Shown here piece by piece: positions 34,696 to 45,171 of a DNA stretch of 64,000 nt (its first letter is position 1; every line of letters starts with the position of its first letter). A program made the position numbers and the translations under genes. Below the pieces are notes generated by a model. It searched no databases. It saw only the letters and a list, made by a program, of their open reading frames with translations, and was not told the origin of the DNA. This stretch comes from Bradyrhizobium liaoningense (GTDB lineage Bacteria > Pseudomonadota > Alphaproteobacteria > Rhizobiales > Xanthobacteraceae): positions 806,001 through 870,000 of the forward strand of contig NZ_JAFCJS010000002.1 in the NCBI RefSeq assembly GCF_018130825.1, read 5' to 3'.

Positions 34696-34977
34696 ATGAA
34701 GAAGACTTTAGTTGCCGCCCTCACGGTTGCGACGGTCGCCGGTTCGCTGGTGACCGCTGCTCCGTCCGCCAAAGCCGGCGACAACGTCGGCGCCGGCATC
34801 GCAGCCGGCCTGATTGGCGGCGCCATCGTCGGCGGCGCCATCGCGTCGAGCCGGCCCGCCTATGGCGGCCCCGTTTACGTCGCCGAGCCCCCGCCGCCCG
34901 CGCCCTGCTACTGGCGTCGTGAGCGCTATTGGGACGGCTACGGCTGGGTCAGCCGTCCGGTTCGCGTCTGCTACTGA
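34696..34977 (+). CDS. Exported glycine-zipper protein, paralogue 2
   Basis: This 93-residue precursor starts at ATG 34696 after AGGAGAGCC. It has a signal peptide (MKKTLVAALTVATVAGSLVTAAPSAKA), the glycine-zipper-like AAGLIGGAIVGGAIAS and a C-terminal RYWDGYGWVSRPVRVCY. It lacks most of the Tyr-rich middle seen in the upstream paralogue. A strong terminator follows. The function is unknown. Confidence 0.75.
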   Translation: MKKTLVAALTVATVAGSLVTAAPSAKAGDNVGAGIAAGLIGGAIVGGAIASSRPAYGGPVYVAEPPPPAPCYWRRERYWDGYGWVSRPVRVCY

Positions 34978-35012
34978 TCTGATCGCCCTGGCGCATATGC
35001 GCCGCGATCAAG

Positions 35013-35047
35013 AGCCCGGCCGAGAGCATCGGCCGGGCTTTTTCTTT
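35013..35047 (+). terminator. Rho-independent terminator
   Basis: agcccggccga and tcggccgggctttttct form a strong GC-rich hairpin with a T-run after the second glycine-zipper gene. Confidence 0.88.
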
Positions 35048-35056
35048 GCTCACACG

Positions 35057-35181
35057 CTAAAGCGCGATGAGATTTGGATGAATCGTCTTCGCGTTTCAGG
35101 TTGTTGTTTACGCATGATCTTTGCGGAAAACCGCTTCGCACTTTGCGCTAACGCGGCCCTTCGGGTCCGGATCATGCTTTA
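35057..35181. repeat. Dispersed repeat, gcatgatccgga type (long copy)
   Basis: ctaaagcgcgatgagattt at one end, with cgcgttaaccgct-like and gtccggatcatgctttag at the other, flank gcggaaaaccgcttcg. The core matches 9842-9890. The right end contributes the stop codon of the minus-strand transglycosylase gene. Confidence 0.75.
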
Positions 35182-36405
35182 GCGCGCCGCCTGGATCGAA
35201 CGCAGCACCTCTTCACTCGGCCAGCAATCGACCTTGAGTCCTGCCGACTTCTGATAGGCGCCCAGCGCGGCACGCGTCTGCATGCCGGCCTTGCCGTCGA
35301 TCTTGTCCTTGTAGAGCCCGACGCGGGTGAGCCCGCGCTGCATGGTCTCGACATCCTTGGTGCGCATTTGCTTCGAGGCCGACCAGGGCGTTGCAAACGG
35401 CAGCGGGCTCGTCATGCGGTCGCTGAGATGGCCGACGAACAGCACGTAGAGGTCGGAGAAATTGTATTCCTTGATGACGAAGTAGTTCTGCGTCGTGAGG
35501 AACGACGGACCATAGATGCCTTCGGGCTGAAGCAGCGAGGCCGGCTGCGCCTGCTCGGCGGCGCTCAGCCTCGCGCCGCGCACCGGCACGAAGCCTTCGC
35601 GCAGCCATTGGCTGATCGGCTTCGTCACCTCGGGCACGCCCGTTGTGCAATCGACCTTCGCCGGCGCCTGCACCTCGTAGGCCCAGCGCACGCCGCTCTG
35701 CCAGCCCTTGTTGACGAGCTGTTGCGCGGCAGACGCCAGCGCATCCGGCACCGAATGCCAGATGTCGATGCGGCCATCACGGTCAAAGTCGACGCCGTGC
35801 TTGTAATATTCGGATGGCAGGAATTGCGTGAGCCCGGTGGCGCCGGCCCAGGACGAGCGCATGTCCTTGCGCGTCACCACGCCCTCGCCGAGGATCTTGA
35901 GCGAGAGGATGAACTCGTTGCGATAGGTGTCCTTGCGCCGTCCGACATAGGCCTGCGTCGCCAGCACACGCACGAGATCATAGGGCAGCGTGTAGCGGCC
36001 GTAATCGGTCTCGCGGCCCCAGATTGCGAGCATCACGGTGGCCGGCACACCGGAGCTCTTCTCGATCTCGGTCAGCGCCGGACGATATTTTTGCAAGAGC
36101 CGCTGGCCCTCGCCGGCCAGCCGCGCGATGGAAGCGTCCTTGACGTAGTCGGCAGGCACCTGCACGAACTCGGCCTGCGACGGCGCGCCGGTCGCGGGCC
36201 GTCCCGGCAGGATCAGATCGGGCAGCTTGTAGTCGGGCTCGAGCCCGCGCGTCTGTTCGTCGAACGTCGCGCGCGAAACGCCGGCCGCCTGCGCCTCCGG
36301 CCACAGCGAGGCGATGAACTGCGTGAAGGCCGCGTCGGCGGCGCGGGCGGACGACCAGCAGCAGGTGACGACGATCACCGCAGCGATGAGCGCCCGCCGC
36401 ATCAT
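35179..36405 (-). CDS. Lytic murein transglycosylase (MltB-like) with peptidoglycan-binding domain
   Basis: This periplasmic enzyme cuts peptidoglycan glycan strands. The 408-residue precursor has a signal peptide (MMRRALIAAVIVVTCCWSSARA). The SLT_2 catalytic domain has E132 (IWGRETDYG), RRKDTYRNEFI, SSWAGATGLTQFLPSEYY and DFDRDGRIDIWHS. A C-terminal PG_binding_1 domain covers about 345-405 (VETMQRGLTRVGLYKDKIDG). No lipoprotein Cys is placed at the cleavage site, so it is probably soluble. It begins 7 bases upstream of the ettA stop region on the same strand. Confidence 0.92.
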   Translation of the reverse strand: MMRRALIAAVIVVTCCWSSARAADAAFTQFIASLWPEAQAAGVSRATFDEQTRGLEPDYKLPDLILPGRPATGAPSQAEFVQVPADYVKDASIARLAGEGQRLLQKYRPALTEIEKSSGVPATVMLAIWGRETDYGRYTLPYDLVRVLATQAYVGRRKDTYRNEFILSLKILGEGVVTRKDMRSSWAGATGLTQFLPSEYYKHGVDFDRDGRIDIWHSVPDALASAAQQLVNKGWQSGVRWAYEVQAPAKVDCTTGVPEVTKPISQWLREGFVPVRGARLSAAEQAQPASLLQPEGIYGPSFLTTQNYFVIKEYNFSDLYVLFVGHLSDRMTSPLPFATPWSASKQMRTKDVETMQRGLTRVGLYKDKIDGKAGMQTRAALGAYQKSAGLKVDCWPSEEVLRSIQAAR

Positions 36406-36412
36406 GCCGCCA

Positions 36413-38062
<1,650 letters not shown>

Positions 38063-38296
38063 CGGTCCCGTGAAACCTTCGATTTGAGGAAATTTGCTTG
38101 CCGCCGATGTAACGATCCCGCCCCCAAAGGGCAACGTTTTCCCTCCGTTCACCACGGATGAATACAGGACGGACACCATCCGGACGCAGATCCGGACAAT
38201 TGAAACCATTTTTTAATAAAGCAGGCCAAAGCTCGGTCTCGCGCGGAAACAGCGCCGCCCGCTCAGAACGAACGGGGAGCACAGCGAGGCCGCATC

Positions 38297-38512
38297 ATGG
38301 CTCTGATCGAGACCAATTCTCTTCCTGTTCCGGCAGAAGCCGGGCGCGTCTCCGGGTTTGTCTCGGAGATCAGGGCCTTCTGGAAGCGCTTCTTCACCAC
38401 CGCCTTCAACCCCTACCGGCCCGAACTGCACTACATGCGTGGCCCCGGCCCCGCTTGGCGCGCCAAGCACGGCCTGGATGCGCCGATCCGGCTCAAGCCG
38501 CGCGACCTCTGA
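38297..38512 (+). CDS. Small conserved hypothetical protein
   Basis: This 71-residue protein has an amphipathic helix (EIRAFWKRFFTTAF) and a basic Pro-rich tail (PYRPELHYMRGPGPAWRAK). There is no signal peptide. It is divergent from ettA, with about 230 bases between them and no clear repeat. The function is unknown. Confidence 0.55.
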   Translation: MALIETNSLPVPAEAGRVSGFVSEIRAFWKRFFTTAFNPYRPELHYMRGPGPAWRAKHGLDAPIRLKPRDL

Positions 38513-38642
38513 GCGACGACCTCCTATCGGATTTTTGAAGACGCAGGCTGCTTGCGCGCGAGGCTGATTGCGCGCAACCATGGCCCGGTTCCGACGACGG
38601 CGCCCCGCCCGCGCCCTCACCTCTCGCCATGGATGAACGCTG

Positions 38643-39605
38643 ATGAGCCGGCTGCGCTGCGCAATTCTCGACGACTATTTCAACCTTGCCCTCGACGTCG
38701 CCGATTGGCCGAAACTGTCGGACCGCGTCGACGTCACCGTGTTCAGCCATCCCTTCGCCTCGGAGCAGGCCGCGGCGAGCGCGCTGGCCGACTTCGAGAT
38801 CATCTGCGCGATGCGCGAGCGCACGGCGTTTCCCAAGAGCCTGTTCGACAGCTTGCCGAAGCTGAAGCTGCTCCTGACGTCGGGCATGCGCAACGCCGCG
38901 ATTGACATGGAGGCGGCGAACGGACGCGGCATCGCCATCGGCGGCACGCAATATTCGCGCGATCCCACGGCACCGCTGACCATGGGCCTGATCCTGGAGC
39001 TGACCCGCGGCATCGGCCGCGAGAACGCACGTATGCATGCGGGCGAACCGTGGCAGACCTTTGCCGGCGTCGAGATCGAGGGGATGACGCTCGGCATCGT
39101 CGGGCTCGGCAAGCTCGGCAGCAAGATGGCGGGCATCGCCAAGGCGTTCGGCATGAACGTGATCGCCTGGAGCCCGAACTTGACGCCGGAGAAGTGTGCG
39201 GCGGCCGGCGTCGGCTACGCCACGAAGGAGGAGCTGTTCGCCAAGGCCGACATCATCACCATTCATGTGGTGCTGAGCGAGCGCTCTCGCGGTCTTGTGG
39301 GCCGCGCCGATCTTGCGCGGATGAAGCCGACGGCCTTCCTCGTCAACACCGCGCGCGGCCCGATCGTGGACGAGCAGGCACTGCTGGAGGCCTTGCAGCA
39401 GCGCAAGATCGCGGGCGCCGGCATCGACGTGTTCTCGGTCGAGCCGCTGCCGGTCGACCATCCCTTCCGCAAGCTCGACAATCTCGTGCTGACGCCGCAT
39501 CTCGGCTACGCGACCGAGGACGGGTTGCGCATCCATTACGGCCAGATGGTCGAGGCGATCGACGCCTTCACCAAGGGCAGCGAGCTGCCGCGCAAGCTGG
39601 CCTGA
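38643..39605 (+). CDS. D-2-hydroxyacid dehydrogenase family protein
   Basis: This 320-residue NAD(P)-dependent oxidoreductase has cofactor motif GLGKLG (154-159) and catalytic residues R238 (NTARGP), E267 (FSVEPL) and H286 (TPHLGY). The first domain opens RCAILDDYFN. It belongs to the same superfamily as glyoxylate/hydroxypyruvate reductases and phosphoglycerate dehydrogenase, but the substrate cannot be chosen. It converges with the L,D-transpeptidase through a shared terminator. Confidence 0.9.
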   Translation: MSRLRCAILDDYFNLALDVADWPKLSDRVDVTVFSHPFASEQAAASALADFEIICAMRERTAFPKSLFDSLPKLKLLLTSGMRNAAIDMEAANGRGIAIGGTQYSRDPTAPLTMGLILELTRGIGRENARMHAGEPWQTFAGVEIEGMTLGIVGLGKLGSKMAGIAKAFGMNVIAWSPNLTPEKCAAAGVGYATKEELFAKADIITIHVVLSERSRGLVGRADLARMKPTAFLVNTARGPIVDEQALLEALQQRKIAGAGIDVFSVEPLPVDHPFRKLDNLVLTPHLGYATEDGLRIHYGQMVEAIDAFTKGSELPRKLA

Positions 39606-39611
39606 AACGAA

Positions 39612-39636
39612 AAGGGCGTGCCGCCGGCACGCCCTT
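39612..39636. terminator. Bidirectional terminator hairpin
   Basis: aagggcgtgcc and ggcacgccctt form an 11-base stem with a 3-base loop. It lies between the convergent dehydrogenase and L,D-transpeptidase genes. Confidence 0.82.
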
Positions 39637-39660
39637 CGCAATCTGAATTCGTTGAAGCGC

Positions 39661-40857
39661 TTAGCGCACTGTGACCGGCGCGGGCAGCGGCGGCACCACC
39701 GTCGGCTGCGTGCCCGGGACCGGGCCGGCCTGCGCGGACATCGGAGCCGGCGCGGGCGCTGCGGAGGCCGTCGCCGTTCCCGGCGGCGGGCCGCCCGGCA
39801 TCACCACCACGCGGGTGCCGACCTTGACGCGATCGAACAGGTCCGAGACGTCCTCGTTCAGCATGCCGATACAGCCGGACGAGACGAACTTGCCGATGGT
39901 CGAGGGCTGGTTGGTGCCGTGGATGCGGTAGACGGTCGAGCCAAGATACATCGCGCGGGCGCCGAGCGGGTTGCCGGGGCCGCCGGCCATGAAGCGCGGC
40001 AGATAGGGCTGGCGCTCGATCATCTCGGTCGGCGGATGCCAATCCGGCCACTCCGCCTTGCGGGTGATCTTCTGCACGCCGGTCCAGGTGAAGCCATCGC
40101 GGCCGACGCGGACGCCGTAGCGGATCGCGCGGCCGCCTCCGAGCACGTAATAGAGGTAGGTGTTCGGCGTATCGACCACGAGCGTGCCGGCCGGCTCCTT
40201 GGTCTGGAACGAGACCTCCTGGCGGCGCAGGTTCTGCGGCAACTGCGCCGGCGCAGCATCAGGCTGCTCCTCGGGCGGCAGCGAGGCGATCGTCATCGGC
40301 CGGCCATCGGCGCCGACGGGCGGCTGTCCAGCCTGGACCGTTCCGGTCGCAGCGGGACCACCGACCGCTTCCGGAGGACGCAGGCCGTCGTTGCCGGGCG
40401 CCTGAGCCGGACGATCGGCATAGATCACCGGCGGCGGGCCGGCGGGGCGGCCATAGCGCGGATCGTCGGGCGACATCACGGGGCCCTGCGGAGCCGCCGA
40501 ATAGACCGGCGGAGCGCCAGCGGGACGGCCATAACGGGGATCATCCGGCGACATCACCGGCCCCTGCGGCGGGGCCGCAGAATAGACCGGCGGGCCGGCG
40601 GGGCGGCCGTAACGCGGATCGTTGGGCGAGGTGATCGGACCGCCCGGGCCGGGCGACGGCAGCGACGCCTGCGGCATCGCATCATCGTCTTCGTCCAACG
40701 AGTCGAAATTCGGCGTGCGGTCGCCGGGGCGATATTCGGCCGGCGCGCCGTAGCTCGGCACCTGCTGGACCGGGTAGCTTTGAGCCTGCGCGAGCGAGGT
40801 TCCCGCCGCAGCGACTGTCGCGGCAGCGCATATCGTCAGAAAATGTTTGATCATCAT
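39661..40857 (-). CDS. L,D-transpeptidase (YkuD) with N-terminal Pro-rich repeats
   Basis: This exported enzyme forms 3-3 cross-links in peptidoglycan or attaches proteins to it. The 398-residue precursor starts at ATG 40857 with a signal peptide (MMIKHFLTICAAATVAAAGTSLAQA). Residues 77-150 hold three near-identical 26-residue repeats based on SPDDPRYGRPAG. The YkuD catalytic domain follows (VDTPNTYLYYVLGGGRAIRY), with catalytic Cys in HGTNQPSTIGK-F-SSGCIGM. The C-terminal tail is Pro/Ala-rich. Confidence 0.93.
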   Translation of the reverse strand: MMIKHFLTICAAATVAAAGTSLAQAQSYPVQQVPSYGAPAEYRPGDRTPNFDSLDEDDDAMPQASLPSPGPGGPITSPNDPRYGRPAGPPVYSAAPPQGPVMSPDDPRYGRPAGAPPVYSAAPQGPVMSPDDPRYGRPAGPPPVIYADRPAQAPGNDGLRPPEAVGGPAATGTVQAGQPPVGADGRPMTIASLPPEEQPDAAPAQLPQNLRRQEVSFQTKEPAGTLVVDTPNTYLYYVLGGGRAIRYGVRVGRDGFTWTGVQKITRKAEWPDWHPPTEMIERQPYLPRFMAGGPGNPLGARAMYLGSTVYRIHGTNQPSTIGKFVSSGCIGMLNEDVSDLFDRVKVGTRVVVMPGGPPPGTATASAAPAPAPMSAQAGPVPGTQPTVVPPLPAPVTVR

Positions 40858-41221
40858 CGCTCTTTTATAGTCCCCGGGCCCATCCGGACCGTTAACGGCC
40901 AGATGACCGAAGATAGCGGCACATTCAAGACATATCAGGCCGATTTGCGCCGGATTTGCCGATTTGTGATCCGTAAGACGACCGTTGCCCCGTTGCATCA
41001 CGGGGCGGAAATCGCATTGCGCCGAGAATTGCCGGAGCTTCGGCCCCGATTTTAGCGGAACGGGTCGGAATCGTTGCGGTATGTTCGAATCAGCCTGATT
41101 CGCCGCCGCTTTGAGCTCCGATCCCCGCGTGGCGAACGCGGCAAGCAGTACCGTCACCGCGTTCAGATGGCTCTTGGGTCCCGGCCGCCACCCGCCGGGG
41201 CGGAAATTCGTAACCCGTCCG
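40858..41221. other. Divergent promoter region without gene
   Basis: The stretch lies between the divergent L,D-transpeptidase and the Pro/Ala-rich membrane protein genes. It has no repeats of the families seen elsewhere and no recognised operator. Confidence 0.5.
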
Positions 41222-42007
41222 ATGCTGCCCGGCTTTCGCTTCCTGTTTGCCGCGATCGTGCTGTCAACCTCCATCCTGGTGTTCGGCCTAGGGGCCGCCG
41301 CGCTGCTGCGGGCGACCCATGAGCAGTATGTCAGCAACCCCTCCTGGCGGAACGGCCCGCAGGAGCAGGTGTTCGCGCAAGCCCCCGAGCCGGCCCAGCC
41401 GGTGCTCGCTGCGTTGCGCGCGGAGCCAGAGCCGGCCGAGCCCGCGCCGACGCTGCGTGACCAGGTGCCGACCATCGGACTGCCGGTCCAGGAGCCCGAG
41501 CAGACGGCCCCGGTGACAAGCGAGGCCGAGGCGGCGCCGCAGGTCGCCGCACCCGCCGCTGACACCCCGGCCACCGAGCCGGCCAAGGCCGAGACCACGG
41601 CGGAAGCCGCGGCGCCCGCCGCGACTGACACGCTCACGCCCGCCGACACCACGGCATCCGTTCCCGAGGCGACGCCTGCCGTAGCCGCGAGCGCACCGGC
41701 GCCGGTCGATCCGAGTGCCGCTCCGGCCTCCTCGGCGGTCGATGTCGCCCCGGCCAAACTCGCCGCACTGAACGATCCCGCCGCCACGGCCTCGAAGGAT
41801 GCGCCGGCGAAGGCCAAGGCCGACGTCAAGACCGATGTGAGGGCCGGCGCCGGCAAGCCGGAGAGCAAGGCGACCAAGGCGAAGGCGAAGAAGCGGCACC
41901 GCGTGGTGCTGCGTCCGCCGCCTCAGCAGTTGCAGCAGCAACTCGATCCGTTCAGGCAGCCGCAGCAGACTTTCGCGACGACGACGGCCGCGAGGGCGCG
42001 CCAGTAG
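41222..42007 (+). CDS. Membrane-anchored Pro/Ala-rich protein
   Basis: This 261-residue protein starts at ATG 41222 (MLPGFRFLFAAIVL). One N-terminal transmembrane helix (FLFAAIVLSTSILVFGLGAAALL) is followed by a short Trp-containing loop and about 160 residues dominated by Pro, Ala, Glu and Thr. A basic Lys-rich patch and a Gln-rich end complete it. The composition suits a periplasmic spacer or wall-interacting tether, as in TonB-like linkers, but no partner domain is seen. It converges with sseA. Confidence 0.72.
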   Translation: MLPGFRFLFAAIVLSTSILVFGLGAAALLRATHEQYVSNPSWRNGPQEQVFAQAPEPAQPVLAALRAEPEPAEPAPTLRDQVPTIGLPVQEPEQTAPVTSEAEAAPQVAAPAADTPATEPAKAETTAEAAAPAATDTLTPADTTASVPEATPAVAASAPAPVDPSAAPASSAVDVAPAKLAALNDPAATASKDAPAKAKADVKTDVRAGAGKPESKATKAKAKKRHRVVLRPPPQQLQQQLDPFRQPQQTFATTTAARARQ

Positions 42008-42008
42008 C

Positions 42009-42863
42009 TTACGCCGGCCCTGTCGCGATCGGCGGGCCCTTGTCCTGGCCCCATTCCGACCATGAGCCGTCATAGAGCGCGGTGTCGGTGACGCCCAAGC
42101 GATAGAGCGCGAGAGTCAGTACGCCCGCGGACACACCGGAGCCGCAGCTCGTCACGATCGGCGCGTCGAGCTTGACGCCGGCGCCGGTGAAGGCGGCGCG
42201 CAAGTGATCGAGCGGCTTCATCTCGCCGGTCGCGGCGTCGAACAGCTGATTGTAGGGCACGTTGCGGGCGCCGGGGATGTGGCCGGAGCGGATGCCGGGC
42301 CGCGGCTCGGGCGCGCGGCCCTCGAAACGATCGGCAGCGCGCGCGTCGATCACCTGCTCGGCCCGGCTTTCGACGTTGGCGATCAGCTGCTGCATGCTGC
42401 GCACGCGCTTCGGATCATAGCTCGCCTTGAACGTCGCCGGCTTCGACTTCACCTCGCCGCTCTCGACGGCGCGCCCCTCCGCGCGCCACTTCTTCAGGCC
42501 GCCATTGAGGATGCGCACATTGGCGTGGCCGTAGGACAGGAACATCCACCACGCGCGGGGAGCGGCGACCCAGCCGCCGGCATCGTAGAGCACGACGGTG
42601 TCGGCATTGGAGATACCGAGATTGCCGACGTCGCGGCCGAACTGCTCGGCGCTCGGAAACATGTGCGGCAGCGGGTTGGAATGATCCGACACCGCATCGA
42701 CGTCGAAGAACACGGCGCCCGGAAGGTGCGCGGCGAGATAGTCGTCCTTCGGCAGCGGCAGCACGCCCGGCAGCTTGAAGCTGGCGTCGAGGATCTTGAC
42801 GTTGGCGTCGCCCATGTGGGCGGCGAGCCATTCGGTGGAGACGAGAGGGTCGGTGGCAGTCAT
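42009..42863 (-). CDS. sseA: 3-mercaptopyruvate sulfurtransferase (double rhodanese)
   Basis: SseA transfers sulfur from 3-mercaptopyruvate to acceptors in the cytoplasm. The 284-residue protein has two rhodanese domains. The active-site loop in the second holds C240 (SCGSGVSAG), the mercaptopyruvate-type loop, and the first ends RAWWMFLSYGH. The N-terminal half contains HLPGAVFFDVDAVSD. It lies head to tail with a single-domain rhodanese gene, separated by a palindromic repeat. Confidence 0.93.
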   Translation of the reverse strand: MTATDPLVSTEWLAAHMGDANVKILDASFKLPGVLPLPKDDYLAAHLPGAVFFDVDAVSDHSNPLPHMFPSAEQFGRDVGNLGISNADTVVLYDAGGWVAAPRAWWMFLSYGHANVRILNGGLKKWRAEGRAVESGEVKSKPATFKASYDPKRVRSMQQLIANVESRAEQVIDARAADRFEGRAPEPRPGIRSGHIPGARNVPYNQLFDAATGEMKPLDHLRAAFTGAGVKLDAPIVTSCGSGVSAGVLTLALYRLGVTDTALYDGSWSEWGQDKGPPIATGPA

Positions 42864-42877
42864 GCGAGGTCTTTCTT

Positions 42878-42980
42878 GTCATTCCGGGGCGTGCGCAGCA
42901 CGAACCCGGAATCCATCGTGCGGCAGTGTCGGTAGATGAATGGATTCCGGGTTCGCGACTTCGTCGCGCCCCGGAATGAC
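42878..42980. repeat. Palindromic repeat, attccggggc-gccccggaat type
   Basis: tgtcattccggggcgtgcgc and cgcgccccggaatgacga bound the element, with cccggaatccat and atggattccggg inside. A related copy lies at 43423-43527 beyond the next gene. Confidence 0.85.
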
Positions 42981-42992
42981 GAAGGGAGAGAG

Positions 42993-43406
42993 TTACCCCT
43001 TCTTCTTCGGCTCCCACTGCTCGGTCGGGCCGCCGGCGTCGCGCCAGGCGGCGTAGCCGCCGGCGATGTGGGCGACGGGCTTGAGGCCCATGTCCTGCGC
43101 GGTCTTGGCGGCGAGCGCGGAGCGCAGGCCACCGGCGCAGTGGAAGACGAACTTCTTGTCCTCCTGGAAGATCGGCTTTGCGTAGGGGCTCTGCGGATCG
43201 ATCCAGAATTCGAGCATGCCGCGGGTGCAGGCGAAGGCGCCGGGGATGCGGCCGTCGCGTTCGATCTCGCGGGGATCGCGGATGTCGACGATGACGACGT
43301 CGCCGTTCTTGGAGATCTCGATGGCATCCTTGGCAGTGAGCGTCTCGATCTCGGCATTAGCCTCGTCGATCAGCGCCTTGATGCCGCGGGTGATGGTCTG
43401 GGGCAT
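42993..43406 (-). CDS. Single-domain rhodanese-like sulfurtransferase
   Basis: This 137-residue protein starts at ATG 43406. The rhodanese fold includes VVIVDIRDPREIERDGRIPGA and the active-site loop FHCAGGLRS, which has Cys in the GlpE-like position, followed by HIAGGYAAWRDAGGP. It is probably cytoplasmic. It lies beside the double-rhodanese gene, so the two may act on the same sulfur pool. Confidence 0.9.
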   Translation of the reverse strand: MPQTITRGIKALIDEANAEIETLTAKDAIEISKNGDVVIVDIRDPREIERDGRIPGAFACTRGMLEFWIDPQSPYAKPIFQEDKKFVFHCAGGLRSALAAKTAQDMGLKPVAHIAGGYAAWRDAGGPTEQWEPKKKG

Positions 43407-43422
43407 ATGGTTCTCCCTCTTG

Positions 43423-43527
43423 TTGTCATTCCGGGGCGCGCGTAGCGCGAGCCCGGAATCCATTGATCTACGCGTGCTGCCGCCCGATGGATTCCGGGCT
43501 CGCCCTTCGGGCGCCCCGGAATGACAA
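43423..43527. repeat. Palindromic repeat, attccggggc type
   Basis: ttgtcattccggggcgcgcg and gcgccccggaatgacaac are inverted arms, with gagcccggaatccattg and gatggattccgggctcg inside. It sits between the rhodanese and VWA genes. Confidence 0.85.
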
Positions 43528-43530
43528 CAG

Positions 43531-44706
43531 CTAATGCGTCAATTCCTTCATCGCACCCTCCAGCCCCTCGATCGTGATCGGGTACATGCGGTTGGCGAAG
43601 ATGCGCTTGATGATGGTGGTCGATTCCGAATAGTCCCAGTGCTTCTGCTGCACCGGGTTCAGCCACACCGCATGCGGATAGGTGCGGATGATGCGGTCGA
43701 GCCAGACCGAGCCCGGCTCCTCGTTGACGTGCTCGACCGAGCCGCCGGGCACCATGATCTCGTAAGGAGACATCGAGGCATCGCCGACGAACACGACCTT
43801 GTAGTCGTGCGGGTATTTGTGCAGCACGTCCCAGGTCGGCGTGCGGTCGGTGAAGCGGCGCTTGTTCTGCTTCCACACGCCTTCATAGAGGCAGTTGTGG
43901 AAGTAGAAGTACTCCATGTGCTTGAACTCGCTCTTCGCCGCCGAGAACAGCTCCTCGACCTGCTCGATATGCGCGTCCATGGAGCCACCGATGTCGAAGA
44001 ACACCAGCAGCTTCACCGCATTGCGCCGCTCCGGGCGCATATGCACGTCGAGATAACCGTGATTGGCGGTCTCGCGAATGGTGGTGTCGAGATCGAGCTC
44101 GTCAGGCGCGCCGGTGCGCGCGAACTTGCGCAGGCGCCGCAACGCCACCTTGATGTTGCGGATGCCAAGCTCGACATTGCCGTCGAGGTCCTTGAACTCG
44201 CGTTTGTCCCACACCTTCACGGCGCGGTTGTTGCGGTTCTTCTCCTGGCCAATGCGCACGCCTTCGGGATTGTAGCCGTGGGCGCCGAACGGCGAGGTGC
44301 CGGCGGTGCCGATCCATTTGCTGCCGCCCTGGTGGCGGCCCTTCTGCTCCTCGAGGCGCTTCTTCAGGGTCTCCATGAGCTTGTCCCAGCCCATGGCCTC
44401 GATCTGCTTCTTCTCTTCCTCGGTGAGATACTTTTCCGCGAGCTTCTTCAGCCACTCCTCGGGGATCTCGGCCTTCTCCATGGCGTCGAGCAGGCTTTCC
44501 AGCCCCTTGAACACCGTGCCGAAGACGCGGTCGAACTTGTCGAGGTTGCGCTCGTCCTTCACCAGCGAGGCGCGCGACAGATAGTAGAAATTCTCGACCG
44601 TGTAGTCCGCGAGGTCGGCGTCGAGCGCCTCCATCAGCGTGAGGTATTCGCGCAGCGTCACGGGGACCTGCGCGTCGCGCAGAGAGGTGAAGAATTGCAG
44701 AAACAT
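43531..44706 (-). CDS. VWA-domain protein (CoxE-like)
   Basis: This 391-residue protein starts at ATG 44706 (MFLQFFTSL). Long helical N-terminal regions include LTEEEKKQIEAMGWDKL. The C-terminal von Willebrand A domain has metal-ion-dependent adhesion motif DIGGS (238-242, LVFFDIGGSMDAH). CoxE-type VWA proteins pair with MoxR AAA+ ATPases to mature enzymes such as CO dehydrogenase. A MoxR gene lies at 45172, in the opposite orientation. The client here is unknown. Confidence 0.9.
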   Translation of the reverse strand: MFLQFFTSLRDAQVPVTLREYLTLMEALDADLADYTVENFYYLSRASLVKDERNLDKFDRVFGTVFKGLESLLDAMEKAEIPEEWLKKLAEKYLTEEEKKQIEAMGWDKLMETLKKRLEEQKGRHQGGSKWIGTAGTSPFGAHGYNPEGVRIGQEKNRNNRAVKVWDKREFKDLDGNVELGIRNIKVALRRLRKFARTGAPDELDLDTTIRETANHGYLDVHMRPERRNAVKLLVFFDIGGSMDAHIEQVEELFSAAKSEFKHMEYFYFHNCLYEGVWKQNKRRFTDRTPTWDVLHKYPHDYKVVFVGDASMSPYEIMVPGGSVEHVNEEPGSVWLDRIIRTYPHAVWLNPVQQKHWDYSESTTIIKRIFANRMYPITIEGLEGAMKELTH

Positions 44707-44829
44707 GGGTGACAGATTGCCCGTCGGGTGGCGAACGTCAAGGGGCGGAGACCGGCGCTCTGCGCTGGACCGGGAGGCTTTTTGCTCTAGAATTGGCCAC
44801 CTCAAGGGGTTGTTTTGGGGACGTTTGCA

Positions 44830-45075
44830 ATGGGAATTCTCGCGGCGCTCATCATCGGCGCGATCGCAGGCTGGCTTGCCGGCAAGATTGTCCACGGGGC
44901 GGGATTTGGGCTGGTCGGCAACATCGTCGTCGGCATCATCGGCGCGCTGGTGGCAGGCTGGATTCTGCCCCAGCTGCACATCCAGCTGGCAACGGGCACG
45001 GTCGGCGCCATCGTGGACGCCACCATCGGCGCGGTGATTGTGCTCGTCATCCTTTCGCTGATAAAACGGGTCTGA
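44830..45075 (+). CDS. GlsB/YeaQ/YmgE-family membrane protein
   Basis: This 81-residue protein starts at ATG 44830. Three hydrophobic Gly-rich helices are seen (ILAALIIGAIAGWLAGKIV, LVGNIVVGIIGALVAGWI and AIVDATIGAVIVLVILSL). This matches transglycosylase-associated / GlsB stress-response proteins, which are often induced by acid or general stress. It sits between the divergent VWA and MoxR genes and has its own terminator. Confidence 0.88.
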   Translation: MGILAALIIGAIAGWLAGKIVHGAGFGLVGNIVVGIIGALVAGWILPQLHIQLATGTVGAIVDATIGAVIVLVILSLIKRV

Positions 45076-45090
45076 AAGCCTGACCGAACC

Positions 45091-45122
45091 AGGAACGGCC
45101 GCCGCGAGCGGCCGTTCCCTTG
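45091..45122 (+). terminator. Rho-independent terminator
   Basis: aggaacggccgc and gcggccgttccct make a strong hairpin with a 3-5-base loop after the GlsB-family gene. Confidence 0.78.
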
Positions 45123-45171
45123 TCGCGACAGGGGCCAGAGCCTCGCGCCGACGAATACCTAAGGACACGCA

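Noticed and set aside
45092..45115. GGAAC-N16-CGTT spacing resembling an EcfG promoter before moxR
   Set aside because: The sequence is the stem-loop of a strong terminator, and the two ends match only because the arms are complementary.
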